A stretch of 64,000 nt of DNA. Source: Copromyces sp. CBS 386.78 (Eukaryota > Ascomycota > Sordariomycetes > Sordariales > Sordariaceae). Shown one piece after another: positions 1 to 11,475 of this stretch. Within the stretch, counting starts at the first letter, position 1. Each line of letters opens with the position of its first letter. The translations under genes were made by a program, and so were the position numbers. The stretch lies in assembly GCA_030685235.1 (NCBI GenBank), contig MU839232.1:4690-68689 (forward strand), written 5' to 3'. The notes below the pieces were generated by a model. That model saw only the letters and a list, made by a program, of their open reading frames with translations. It was not told the DNA's origin and did not search any database.

Positions 1-42
1 ACACAAACCCCATAATTTTCTTTTGTTAACACAAACCCCACA

Positions 43-61
43 CCCCCCCCCCCCCCAAACC

Positions 62-100
<39 letters not shown>
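43..100 (+). repeat. C(14) tract followed by A(38) tract
   Basis: A run of C at 43-56 is followed, after a few bases, by an uninterrupted run of 38 A at 63-100. The same C-then-A arrangement recurs at 244-278. Confidence 0.9.
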
Positions 101-102
<2 letters not shown>

Positions 103-243
103 CGAGTTCGTGATACTTCTAAGGTTGCTGCAGAGTTGCGTTCGATACCTGCCTGATACCTCTCTCTCTCTCTCAGTCTCTCTCTCTCTATCCGATCGAT
201 GCATGGGTGGGTGAGGCGAATTGTTTGGTCTCGGCATTTAAAA

Positions 244-278
244 CCCCCCCCCCAAAAAAAAAAAAAAAAAAAAAAAAA
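244..278 (+). repeat. C(10)A(25) composite tract
   Basis: Ten C residues are followed directly by 25 A residues. It is a second copy of the C-then-A pattern seen about 200 bp upstream. Confidence 0.9.
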
Positions 279-430
279 GAAGGTTTTTGTCGCCTTGTGA
301 TGATGACCTCCAACGAAGTCAAAAAGGTTCGCCCAGCCCTCGATCCGTCGTCGGCACCAAGCATCCGTCGGTGGTCCATGTTTGTTCCAGTTACTCATGG
401 TGTCACCAGTCACCACCGAACCGAGTTCAT

Positions 431-457
431 GTCCTGCTCCTGCTCCTGCTCCTGCTC
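431..457 (+). repeat. TCCTGC hexanucleotide microsatellite
   Basis: About four and a half copies of TCCTGC lie in tandem in non-coding DNA. Confidence 0.85.
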
Positions 458-936
458 CTTATCATCCTATGTGGTTCGCGGTATTCGGTACGGTAGTCCA
501 AGGGCATATCGTCGGCCTGCCTGCCTGCCTCCCGTCGAATATCTATCTGATGGAAAAGAGCATCTACCATAATCTCGCTCGAGAAACATCAGCGGCGACC
601 GACCGAGACCGAGGAGACCCCGGCCTTTTTGTATTTCATCTCACTCCAATCCTCTGTGACCACCTACTGTCTGATCTCTCATATCAAGGATATATGAATG
701 ACATATCTATCCCATCCCATCCCCGCCCTGACCTGCCTCTCCCTCCCTCCGGTCTCCCCTTCCGGCCGCCCTACCCTCTCAAAACTCAAAACGCCATGCT
801 AGCCCTCCTAGTCGCGATACAACCTCAAGTCCTCGATTGCTGATGTGATTCGCCTTGGCTTGGCTGCCCACCCTCCATCACGGACGGGCTCACACGGTGA
901 CCATCCATCCATCCATCCAGTGGGAATCGATTACTA

Positions 937-1068
937 CTCGTCGGTTAGGTTGATGTGGGCCACCCTCTGGGGGCCTTGCTTACATAACAAGCCAACCGAC
1001 TCTGGTTATCCTTCCCAGAGTCGGATTTTTTACCTGTAACGCGCAACCTCTGTAACGGTCAGATATCT
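937..1068 (+). repeat. left terminal inverted repeat, 132 bp
   Basis: It is the reverse complement of 4056-4187 with two differences by hand alignment, both transitions in CpA/TpG context. It contains an internal hairpin, CCGACTCTGG and CCAGAGTCGG around a 9-base loop, at about 992-1024. Confidence 0.9.
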
Positions 1069-1167
1069 GTATACAATAATAACATCACCAGTTTTTACTG
1101 TACCATATTGTGAATAGCATCAATCTGTTCGTCTCGTTGAACTCTATTTTTTGTATATCTTTTTAAT

Positions 1168-1860
1168 ATGCCTATATTTGATTCTAAGGTTATATCGCGG
1201 GCAGAGAAGGCTGCCTGCCATTTTCTTGTAGGCTAGACTGCTACGGTTACTTGGGCTACTACTATACGTTCGAAGGCTAATAATAAGGCTAGAAATAAGG
1301 GAAAGATTACGTATAAGAGTGTAGGGGAGAGGTTTGATATTAGTAAAATTATTATTAAGAAATACGTAATGCTTATTAGGGATAAGAAGCCGTTATTAAT
1401 AGGGAAAGATATATATTGCTCTAATGCCCTAACCGAGGACGAAGATAGGGTATTTAATATTGTAGTCTAGATTGCTAATTGTAGTTACTTCCCTATAAAT
1501 AATGTAATCTTCGTTTCGTTAGTTAATTAGTTTCGTAATTAACGACTTTACCCTCCTTTTATTTCGTTATATAAGAATTGGTTTATTGAATGGCGTAAGA
1601 AATACCCGGAGTTCGAATTTAAAGCGGTTAATTTTAAAGATATAAAGAGGATAAATACTAAAACTTAATTAGAAGGTTTAGAAGTATAATTTAAAGAGGT
1701 GAAGGTTATATACGATGGCTTTAATATAAAGGAAAAGAACGTTTAGAATATGGATAAATTTCCCTTTTAGGTAGGGGAAATTAAGGGAAATATGAAGGTA
1801 AATATTATATACCCCTATATTACTTTGTTGTACTTCCTTATACTAATTGCTATAGTTATA
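1168..1860 (+). pseudogene. transposase remnant, HTH/DDE type
   Basis: An ATG at 1168 opens a frame that reads as a helix-turn-helix N-terminus followed by a CENP-B/pogo-type region. It contains a WRKKYPEF-like segment, the stretch DIKRINTKT, and an N-M-D segment near 1750 at the place where Fot1/pogo transposases have their first catalytic Asp (N-[FM]-D-E). Many Trp/Gln codons have become stops (TAG/TAA), as expected from G-to-A and C-to-T RIP changes. The frame can be followed to about 1860. Further short open patches (for example 2605-2904 and about 3300-3600) could not be assigned. The gene is dead. Confidence 0.6.
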
Positions 1861-4055
1861 AGTATTATTTGTAAAAAATAAGGCCCGTACGAGAAGGGTA
1901 GTGTTTAATTTTAGTAATAAAGAAAGTCTAATTGCTATTAATACTATTTCTATTATTATAAAGAATATATTTTCTTTCTTAATATTTAAGGTATTAATTA
2001 TAGTAAATTTAAAGTAGTATAAATAATATTGATTGTAATTTATTTAATTCGATTTTATATAGGTATAAGGTAATATGTAGGCTAGCTATAAAGTAGATTT
2101 AAATATAATTATTATAAATATTCTAATTGGGTATAATAATATATAATGAGAGCTATAGTAGATACGCTACTTTAATAAATACTCTTTTAAATTATCCTCC
2201 TCCTTTAATGGTACTGTCGAGGAATAATTTGGTATATTACTAGATACCCCCCCTCTTTTCGAAAGATAAAAATTTTTTAAAGGCGATATTATATTTATAA
2301 ATTTTTTGACGAAACTTAAGGTATATAGGGTATTTTTTATAGATAGCTTTAAAGCTTACGAAGATTTAACTATCTTGTAGTATTGTTAAGCCTTCGATAT
2401 TATACTTTTTACCCTACCTTTATATACTAACTATATTTTTTAACTATTCGACGTTGGAGTTTATTAGGTAGTTAAAAAAGTTTACTAGAAGGTATTGGCT
2501 ATGGAGATAGTTAGCGGTACTATTTTTATTAGCCGTATAGTATTTTTAAATAATTAGAAGAAGGTTAAGGAGGTTAGGTTTATTTGTAGTAATATTTATA
2601 AAGGATGGGAGAAAATAGGGTTATAGCCGTTGAAACTAGGTATATTATTTTCTACTATTTTCTTAATATTGTATTAATAATTAATATATTTGTTTTAGAG
2701 GTCCCTTTTAATAAATTTCGTAAGTTTGTGAAAGCTCGGCAAGAACCCTTATTTCTAGAGCGGTTCGAAATTATAATACTATATAAAGTACTATGTACGC
2801 TCGAATCGCTAGCGATTTATAAAAGGATTAATATAGCGAACTTACTATTTAAGAAGTGGGTTAAAAATATTAAAATCGCTTTTAAGGTTTTTATTAATAT
2901 TTAAAAGCTCGTATACGATTGGTAGGAGTTCTAGAAGCGCTATATAGAGGTAAAGTTATAAAAATAGAATCTTCGTAGGTACGTAGTTATTGGTAATAGA
3001 ATTTATATTAAGGAAACGTTTAATACTAAAGTTATAGTAAAAAGAGAAATTAATATAGTAAAAGGTTTGAAAGAGATTTAGAAAGCTAGCTTTACGTTTA
3101 TTAAGAAGGTCGCCTTCGAAGAAAACCCTGGTCTTAAATAATAGCCGCTATATAAAAGTAAGGCTAATAAGAAGGTTAAGTTTAATGCCCCTATTCCTAA
3201 TAATAACGGCCTTATTTATATTACGATAGATAATTTAGAATATAATAGAGTTTTAAGGGTAAAAGAGGGATGGGATAAAGTTACGATTAATAATGCCCGC
3301 TACGATTATATTGCTAAGTAATGGTAAGACTTTTTTTATTATATATTAGAAATGAGGGTATAGAAGGTAGTATAGCTAGAATAGGATATTAATACTTTTA
3401 TAGCTTTTATCGAAGACGAAGAGGATAAGCGGTTTGAAGAAACGGGTAAGGCTACCTACCTTACTATAAAGGAAGATTTCGTATCTTTTAAAACGTATAG
3501 TAAGAAAAGGAGTAGAAAGATCCGTAGGGGAAGTTCGTCGTCGGTAGAGATTATTTTGGGTAACGAAATTATTATCCTTAATAAATTTCCTACTATACTT
3601 AAGTATATTTATTTAGTTAGGTTATTATTACGGCTTCCTCCACTATTAATACCCTATCCCCTTAAGAAGAAGAAGTAGAAGTAAAGGCTATTTACTTTTT
3701 ATAAGGGGAAGGAGAAGGCTGTAAATATAGACGATAGGGAGGAGGAGGCTACGGTAATTATTACGGTGGCGGGTTAGAAGCTCGAGGTGCCTGTAAGTTG
3801 TGCTAGGGTAACAGTTACCGTATTAGACGATAGTTCTAGCGATTTTGATAGCGATATTAAAGATGGGGGGGAAGACGAAGACTTGGATATTGTATTGTAA
3901 GTACGGACTACCTATATTGTAAATTATAATAATAATATATTACGACTTTTTGAATTTAATGTAAATATATTGCTAGATGCGGGTAATTGAGAGCTTTATT
4001 TTATATATTTTATTATATTTATAGTTAATTTGGTGATGGAGTTATGGTTGTATGT

Positions 4056-4187
4056 AGATATCTGACCGTTATAGAGGTTGCGCGTTACAGGTAAAAAATC
4101 CGACTCTGGGAAGGATAACCAGAGTCGGTTGGCTTGTTATATAAGCAAGGCCCCCAGAGGGTGGCCCACATCAACCTAACCGACGAG
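4056..4187 (-). repeat. right terminal inverted repeat, 132 bp
   Basis: It is the inverted copy of 937-1068. It ends CCTAACCGACGAG just before the flanking TA at 4188-4189. Confidence 0.9.
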
Positions 4188-4984
4188 TACCATACCACTC
4201 TGCACCTGCTTTTGCCCGACACCCACCTTCGTCATTGGTTGAACGCGGGACGAGATCTTCCCAGCTACCTTACATACCAGCCCAAGACTTCTAACTTGCT
4301 GATTCCCAACCACGGCAGCCAACCTCGACCTGACCTGACTTGACCTGACCTGACAAGACCTGACAAGACAAAGCTCTCTTGCTCTCTCACCTTCTCCCCA
4401 AGCTTCAGTTATCCCTCTCGACCTCAAGACTGCCAATTTGTGCTGTTGATCTCCAACGTTTGTCAACATATCGCCGAGTCACCGACGCTACCAAGACTGG
4501 TCTGGTTACGAAAAGAGAAAGCTTGGCCTGCTTACATTACACCCTTGTTCAAAAGATCAACACTGCCCACTCAGTTTAGTTTGGTCATTCATCAGTCTTG
4601 GACTCTTCTTGGTCAAGGGTCCAAATTTTGACTTCTCCGGTCGGTCCTTGGCACGACACAGTCACAGTCTCTCCCATCACATACCATACATACCATACCT
4701 GGAGGCGATTACCAAAACATTTGTCAGGACGCATTCCCCGCGCATCTTCATCTCAACCTTCTTTTGAATTTCGTCATCTATCTGGAGAATTTTCTGCAAA
4801 AAAACACCATTGATCAAATCGCTGTTTTACAACGCACTAACAGCTTCCATTTCCACAAACGCCTAAACTCCGCTCAAAACACGAGAAGAGCTACCTAACC
4901 CACATATCCACTGATTGTCCCCCACGTGGGACCTACATCATAACTTACATACTGCTGACCGTTCGCACTCGACTGACTGACCCG
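4188..4984 (+). promoter_or_regulatory. upstream region and 5' leader of the DUF8035 gene
   Basis: There is no supportable gene here. The stretch is pyrimidine-rich and contains several short upstream open frames. It is the only space between the transposon end and the ATG at 4985, so the promoter and leader must lie here or inside the right inverted repeat. Confidence 0.5.
4325..4369 (+). repeat. degenerate CCTGA/CTTGA pentanucleotide repeats
   Basis: About eight imperfect tandem copies of a five-base unit (CCTGA, CTTGA, CAAGA variants). Confidence 0.75.
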
Positions 4985-7835
4985 ATGACGGTTCCCTCAG
5001 GCGATTCCCCCTCAAACAAACTCCCCACTGGCGAGTCCGTCTACGCATACGCTCGTCAGTTACTCCGCGATGTCAAACGGGCCAATATCGAGGCCGATGC
5101 GCCCCAGCCCCTCAAGTGGATGGAGGAGGACCTCACCGGCCTGTACAAAGCCTTGAAAAACCTACACGTTGAATCCCAAGATAACGACTCGGTCCTCAAA
5201 GACACTTCCCGCGATAACATCTACGCCAAAAGATTGGCATCCGCCGTCGAAGACAGCGACGAGGCCCTGCGCGAAGTGGACGATATCCTTCACCAATACG
5301 GCGATGGACGTGATGGGGTAACCGACCGCCTGCGGGTAAGGCTGGACCTCTTGGACCTGGAATCTCCGACTCGCAAGATCTCCAAGCTTCTCGATGCCGT
5401 ACAGGTCCACAACCCCGAGAATGCGCAGGAGGTGTTGGATCATGCCGACGGCAAGCAGCTGGACATGATCAAGGATAAGCTGGAACGGGTTGCGACGAAA
5501 ATGTTCCAGAACCGAGGAGGGTCTCCTACTACCACAGAAATGAGGGAGGATACTTGGCGGACCTTCAAGGAGGAGCTCGAGAAGGAGGGGTTTTCGCCCG
5601 AGATCCTAAAACAGAATAAGGTTAGTGGTGTCGGTGACATGATGAGACATCAGCAACTAACAATGGTAACAGGAGGTCTTACGAGCGTATATCCGCGAAC
5701 TCGAGGCCAACCAGTCCCCTCAATTCGGTTCACCGCCGTCCGTTCGTGGTCTGCTCGACTACCATCCCTCGTCCAACGGTCAACAACATAGTCCAAGGTT
5801 TCCGGACTACGACCCCAACGTGCCACAAGCCCTGCAGCCGTACCACCATCACCACCACCACCGGACCCCTGGTCTCAACAGCCACTATAGTTACGATGTC
5901 CAGACACCAGACGCCTCAGACTCGGATTCCAACAATGGGTCCCAAGCAGGTGCCCTGATCTCAACCCGCGACCTCATGGATCTCGACAACCATAACCCCG
6001 ACATTCTCGCCGCCCGCATGGGCTCCATGCACCTGGCCCCCTATCCCACAGGAAATAACCATCATGCCTCTCCCGGTACTTCGCCCAGCAAAAGCCACTA
6101 CCTAACATCCGGCTCTCAACCGCTCGCGATTCCGGGCTCCAAGTCGCAGTCCAGCAGCAACGGCATGCTTTCCGCCTCTCCCAACTCTGCCCAGTACGGC
6201 GCATCACCCCGCTACGTCCCACCCCTCGCTATGCCACCCTACCCAGATGCCCCTCCTTCCCAAGGACCACCGACCACGGCAGCATCCTTCATGTCACCTC
6301 CCCCTCCCTACACCGACGACAGCCTGTCCCTCATGCAGCACAGCGGCAGCTTCCCATCAGCCATCTCTTCTTCCGCGCCACCAGTAGGCAACGACTTTCT
6401 CAACCACAACAAGCCCACGCCTCGGCAACACACCACGCGTCTAGCACCAGACGGCAAGGGTAAAGATATTCCCATAGACGCCAAGTGGACCCGCATCAAG
6501 CGCAAGCTGGTGTCTCCCGAAGTGCTCGAAAAAGCCGGCGTGCGCTACGAGGCCCGTCCGGATTTTGTTGCCATCCTGGGAGAGCTAACAAAGGAAGACA
6601 TCCTCGAGTTTGCTCGACAAACGACGGAAATCAGGAACGCGAGGAGGAGGTATGCTGCTGCTGCTGCCGGTCAAGGTCCTCAGGGGACATGGAGACACAG
6701 TACCTGGCCTACACCCGAGACAACGAGTGACGGTCGCCGCCGTCGTCGACACAACAGAACCACCCGGCATTCGTCGGACAGCAGCAGCGAGTCGTCAGAC
6801 TCTGACTCTGATGATGACGTGAGCGATGCATCTGCTGCTTCCAACAGGCGGAGGAGGAGGAGACAACACCGTCGGCGGGCCAGTGATGCATCAACCAATG
6901 CCTCTACTACATGTATCAATCAGGATGCTGCCCAGAGAGCAGCTGCAGCTGGTCAACAACCGGTGATTGTTTCGCCGCCGGCGAGTGTGAACGACGGAGA
7001 TTTGGACGCCGCCGCAAAGAGTAGCGTCACAAGCCCTACTAGTACCACAGCCCCGAAGCCGATTCTCAAGAACAAGAACACGAACCATGTCCGGTTTGGG
7101 AGGGATGGTCCGAAGGAGATCAGCCCTGGGGAGTATGCTGAGCGGAAGAGGCGAGAGGAGGAGCAGCGCGAAAACAACAGGCGCAGAAATAGGGATCCAA
7201 GCAGGGACGACCGTGATCGCGATCGGGACCGTGACCATGACCGTGACCGCAGTAGGCATCGGGATGACAAGGACAGGGACAGGGACAGGGACCGGGACCG
7301 TGATCGCGATCGGGATCGGAGCCGAAGCCGCTTGCGCCCACGGGACTTGGCTGCGGCGGACTTGGGAAGAGACCGTGATATTAAGGACCGCGACGCTTCC
7401 CGCTCGAGAAAAGACCGGGACAGGGAGAGAGATCGGGACAGAGATCGCGACCGTGACCGGGACAGGGACAGAGACAGAGACAGAGACCGGGACAGGGAGA
7501 GAGAAAGGGATCGCGACAGAGACACCAGGGACCGCGACCGTGATAGGGACAGGGACAGGGACAGGGACCGCGAGAGGGACAGATACCGAGATGGCGGCGG
7601 CGGCGGCGGCGAGAAAGACCGGGACCGTGACAGAGACCGAGAACGTGACAGAGAGAGGGACCGCGATCGTCACCGTTCCTCCCGCCACCATGACCGGGAC
7701 CGGGACCGTGATCGTGATCGGGATAGGGAACGGGAACGCAGAGAACGCAGCGACAAGTCCAGCAAGAGCGCACTCATCGGAGGCGCGGCGGTTACGCTGC
7801 TGAGTATCCTGACCGAGGCTAGTCAGCATTTGTGA
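4985..7835 (+). CDS. DUF8035-domain protein with long Arg-Asp repeat tail
   Basis: Two exons, 4985-5620 and 5673-7835. The intron 5621-5672 has donor GTTAGT, branch CAACTAAC and acceptor ACAG, and the frame is continuous, giving 932 aa. Residues 1-212 look helical and acidic. A Pro/Ser/His-rich linker follows, including a run of six His just after the intron. About residues 483-538 contain KWTRIKRKLVSPEVLEKAG, which I recognise as the fungal DUF8035 module. About residues 722-902 are almost pure Arg-Asp and Arg-Glu dipeptides, as in RNA-processing RD/SR-type proteins. The extreme C-terminus is a short hydrophobic helix (ALIGGAAVTLLSILTEA). The function is unknown; an RNA-associated role is inference from the RD tail only. 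The ATG at 4985 is the only good start in the open frame. The 3' end faces the Utp8-like gene tail to tail. Confidence 0.85.
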
Positions 7836-8438
7836 TGAGGTTTGGAAAATGAGGTTTATGGGCTTGGATACGATACGTTGGGATGGACATGATGGATATA
7901 CCACGGTTTCTTTGTAACGATGATGATGATTATGATGATGATAAACCTGTATAGCACGTAATGTGGAAGAGAAAATAAATGGATGATATGACATTGTGGT
8001 ATGACTGGATGAATGAAGAGTATGAGGAAACTGGTAATGAAATAAAAGTGAATTGAAGAACAATCCGTGATTATTTCGGAGTGTTAGATGAGTGTGATCT
8101 GGACACCTAAGGAAGAAGAAATCCAAAAGGAAGTTTGAAGGCGGTCGCGGGTCTGTTAGGGTTCCCATTGGGGCGTGGTCTTCAGTTGGTACTTTCGAGC
8201 CCTTCGAACACGTTGTAGAATACCCCTTTTCCTGCTTTTACATACATGTTACACCGCTAAACCTACTACCTGGTCTGCGTGCTCACTATAGGTATCTAGA
8301 TCTGGGACTCACACATACGCTCATTCTTAGTACACAAACCCAATCATCCATTCTATTGTATAACCTACTTTTCAACAACACTTCTTCTTCTTCTTCTCCC
8401 CCGGTCCCCAGGGACAGACTCAAAAAGTCTCAGAGAAC
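7836..8438. other. convergent intergenic region, 3' UTRs
   Basis: It separates two convergent genes. It has GATG and TTC microsatellite runs and no coding potential beyond antisense shadows. The 3' UTRs of both genes are expected here. Confidence 0.6.
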
Positions 8439-11400
8439 TCAAAGAGCCTCCTGAACAACCAAACTAGGCCTTCCACTCCCCTTGCTAAGCAACCCCTCCT
8501 CCGAAATCCTATGCACCTCATACCCTCTCCTCGTCTTGCTCACAAACATGCCGATCTGCCGCATACTCCTCTGCACAATTTCTCCACCGCCACGCACCCT
8601 CTCCAAACCAATCTTCTCCTCCGTCTTGAGACCGAGCGGGAGCGGGCCAGCCGACAGCTGCACGACCGCCGTCGTCGTCGTCGCGGTACCCTCGCCGCCT
8701 TCCACAGCCTTGGGCTTAGACGCAGCGTTGTGGAGCCAGGTATTCGCCCTCTTGGCATAATTGGTAGCTTCACCAATCATGCCCTGCAGCCTAACCGTCT
8801 CGTTGAGCCCTTCCAGCGCGACACTGACTTCGTTCTGGAAGTCCTCGAGGAACTCGGCCGCGTCTTGCTGGCTGCCCCAGGAGCGCAAGATGGCGTCAAA
8901 GCCCATCCACCCGCCTAGACCGACGGCGTCGATGCACCGGCTGAGCAAATCAGCAATGAGCTTGATGGACCCGTCGGGCGGCGCTTCTTGCTCTCCTTCT
9001 TCTTCGGACGACTCGTCGGCCAGGTAGCGCGTGGTCCAGCCGTCCTTGATCATCTCGTTGCGGAGCACGTTCATCAGGCAGACGATTTCCTCGGCTGTCA
9101 GCAGACGGCGGAGCGTGTGCACGGTCGGGAGGGACGGGCAAGCAGAGAGCTTGGAGAAGGCGGCCGAGAGGCCACGCGCGCGCAGGGGGTAGCGCGTCGA
9201 GGTGGTGGCGAGGTACTCGGTGAGCTGGAGTTCTTGCTCGGCTTGGTCGAGCTGCTCGGTGATGGTCGCGTCGTCGTCGGTCATCTCGGTGTCCTTGTCC
9301 TGGGGCTGCTTGTCGGCCTCGGAGGAGGTGGTGGTGCTGGCGTTAGGAGAGGGACGGAGAACCAGCTCTTGCAGCTTGGGAGCGGTTGCGCTGTTGAGCA
9401 GGTCAAGGCTGCTGAGGATGAGCTTGATGGATGTTACGAGCTCCGAGGGAGAGGTCTGGGTGGAGGAGAGGTAGACAACGAGGAGCTCCATTGCTGGGTC
9501 AACTTGGACAAGGACGGCCGGAAGCTCCTCGCCGATGACGTTGTCGACTTGGTCACCGAGTTCGCGCATCTCTTCCTTGAAAGCGGACTTGATGTTGGAC
9601 ATGGTCAGGTGGCCGGCGTCAACGAGATAGTTAAGCACGCTGCTCTCGGCAAGGCGGCAGGAAAGGTGGGTGGCTTTGGGGTTTTCGCTGGAGTTGGTCC
9701 AGGCGAAGACGCGGCTGATGGCGTAAAAGACCCAGCGCCGGTCGACCAGGGGGTAGTCAGAGCGCTTGGAGGGCCAAGACCACTCGGGAAGGTCCGAGGT
9801 GGTCTCGGTCTTGTCTTGGGTAGTACCGTTGCCCTTGTCTTTCTTGTCCTTCTTCTCCTTCTTCTCCTTCTTGGCCTTCAGCTGGATCTTGAACTGGGCC
9901 GCCAACAGCTCCTCGAACTCCTTCAGGTTGTTGGCGTTGAGGTACTCGTCCGCCTTGGCGGTATCGGCCGCCAGTTGGGCAAGGTACTCCTCGGTCATGG
10001 TACCAGGGAGAGCTTCAGCAAGGATAGCCGAAGGAGGAAGCTCGACGTGGCCACGCTTCTGGGCAGGCTGGGCTCTGGGCAGGCCACGGCGGATCGAATC
10101 GGCGAGGAGGCCTTCAGCGCGGCGCTTGCTGGTGCGGGTCTTGGGGGCTTCAATCTGGACGGCAATCAAAGAGCTTCCGCGAAGGCCAACTGCGATCTCA
10201 CGGCTAGCAAGGTAGGTGACAAGCTCGCACGAAACGCCCTCCTCAACTTCAACAAGGGGAGCAGTAGCCTGGAGCGAGCGGTAGACGGGGTTGTAGACGC
10301 TAAGGGAATCGGCGGTGGCGGCAAGGACCGAGGTCTTGGACAGGCGCAAGAAGGAGGCCATTTGAGGAACCTCCAGCTTGTTCTCGAGACGGGGAATACC
10401 GCCGTTGAAAGCATATGTGTAAAGGACGCCCTCAGACAGCTCCTGCAGAGTGCCTGACCTGACATCGAGCTGGAACTTGGCGGCACCGGTCTTGGTAGGG
10501 AGAGGAGCGGCAAAGATGGGAATGACATTCTGCTGGTTCACTTGTTGAGAGGCCCTCTCGGTCGGTAGGGCAAGAATGTGCAAGTATCTCTGGCGTGTAG
10601 ACTCGGACTTTTCTGGCGACGTGACGAGCACAAGAATGTCGGGGTTGAAGCCCTGACGGTGAATCTTTTCCTGGAAGACACCGAACAGCTCGTTCTTTCC
10701 GCCAAACATGCCATCGATAACATCGGCCGCGAGGGCAGGCTGGACAAAGTCGACGTGGCAGCCAGTGTTGGAGGGCAGCTCCTGGGCAAGGATGGATGGC
10801 GACGACTGCCACTTCTCGGTAAGGGTCTCGCCGGCGAGGCTGATCAGAGTGCCGTCGGCGGACACGGCGATGAGGTCGTGGGCGGGGGTATCTTGGTTTG
10901 TCAAGGTGTCTCTGGAGGTGCGTACTGAGGTAGCCGAAATATGGACGATGGGCTTAGCGCAACGGTGCATGTGAGTAGCAATGGTCGAGGTGGTGTTTCC
11001 AGCTTCGGCGACAACATCCTTGAACAGCTTGATCTCCTTCTTGGCCGAGAGGGAATCTTGTGTCGAGGCGTAGGTGTAGCGAGAGGCAGTCTTGGAGGTA
11101 GAGCATCTCCATCGCAGCGAGTGGGGGGCGCAGGTGAAGTAAGCCTGGGGAGGGACGAGGTAGGATGTGATGGCTTGCGCTGAGGGGATCTGGACAATGG
11201 GTTAGTTTTAGTTGGCGACACCAAGGCCAGGCAGGGGGGATAGATAGACTGACATCGTAGAGATGGACCGAGTCACCGTCAATGGCAACGGCAAGCTCTG
11301 AGCGTTTCCTCTTCTTGGATCCAGGCCCTGATACCTGGCCATAGACCTCGCCGACAGTGTGCTTTCCTGGTCCGTCGGGACGGTCGAGGGGATGCGACAG

Positions 11401-11445
11401 CGCCTTCAGCACATACGGCTTGTGTATTTGGAGGGTGGTCGCCAT
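8439..11445 (-). CDS. Utp8-like U3 snoRNP/t-UTP component
   Basis: Two exons on the minus strand, 11254-11445 and 8439-11189. The intron 11190-11253 has donor GTCAGT, branch ACTAAC and acceptor CCAG. The product is 980 aa. The N-terminus (IHKPYVLKALSHPLDRPD, then a KKRKRSE basic patch and VAIDGDSVHLYDV) and the repeated strand pattern through about residue 350 fit the Utp8 beta-propeller of fungal small-subunit processome proteins. A Lys/Glu-rich segment (KKEKKEKKDKK) follows, then a helical C-terminal half with an acidic insert. In yeast Utp8 is 713 aa, acts in the t-UTP subcomplex on pre-18S rRNA and also in nuclear tRNA export. The family call is from memory of the fungal N-terminal signature and is moderately sure. 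The start ATG has a good context (ACCATGG) and is preceded by a CAA-repeat leader. Confidence 0.65.
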
Positions 11446-11475
11446 GGTGTTGTTGTTGTTGTTGTTGTTGTGTTG
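11446..11475 (-). repeat. (CAA)n leader repeat
   Basis: On the minus strand about eight CAA triplets, slightly imperfect, run up to the ATG of the Utp8-like gene. They would form an unstructured mRNA leader. Confidence 0.85.

Larger units (their letters stand above)
1..936. other. intergenic, simple-sequence rich
   Basis: No coding region is convincing here. The open frames are short, overlap on both strands and have no recognisable domain. The stretch holds two poly-C/poly-A composite tracts, CT-rich and TCCTGC repeats and a CATC run just before the transposon at 937. Confidence 0.6.
937..4187 (+). mobile_element. RIP-degraded Tc1/mariner (pogo-like) DNA transposon
   Basis: The element is bounded by 132-bp terminal inverted repeats starting CTCGTCGGTTAGG and flanked on both sides by TA (935-936 and 4188-4189), the target duplication of the Tc1/mariner superfamily. 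The interior (about 1070-4050) is strongly AT-rich, nearly lacks CpA and TpG but keeps CpG, and is full of stop codons. This is the RIP signature. A degraded transposase frame with pogo/Fot1-like features starts near 1168. At 3251 bp it is longer than a typical pogo-type element, so it may contain a second gene or a nested insertion. Confidence 0.85.

Noticed and set aside
1..60. CCCCACACCC-type start of the window as possible telomere or subtelomere
   Set aside because: There is no TTAGGG/CCCTAA repeat. The sequence is only a homopolymer-rich stretch.
6891..8168. 425-codon minus-strand open frame with VPVP-type repeats
   Set aside because: It is the antisense shadow of the Arg-Asp repeat of the DUF8035 gene. 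The low-complexity composition follows directly from the sense repeat.
8988..10457. 489-codon plus-strand open frame
   Set aside because: It is antisense to the Utp8-like gene. The Leu/Gly/Val-rich, domain-free translation is typical of a complement of GC3-rich coding DNA.
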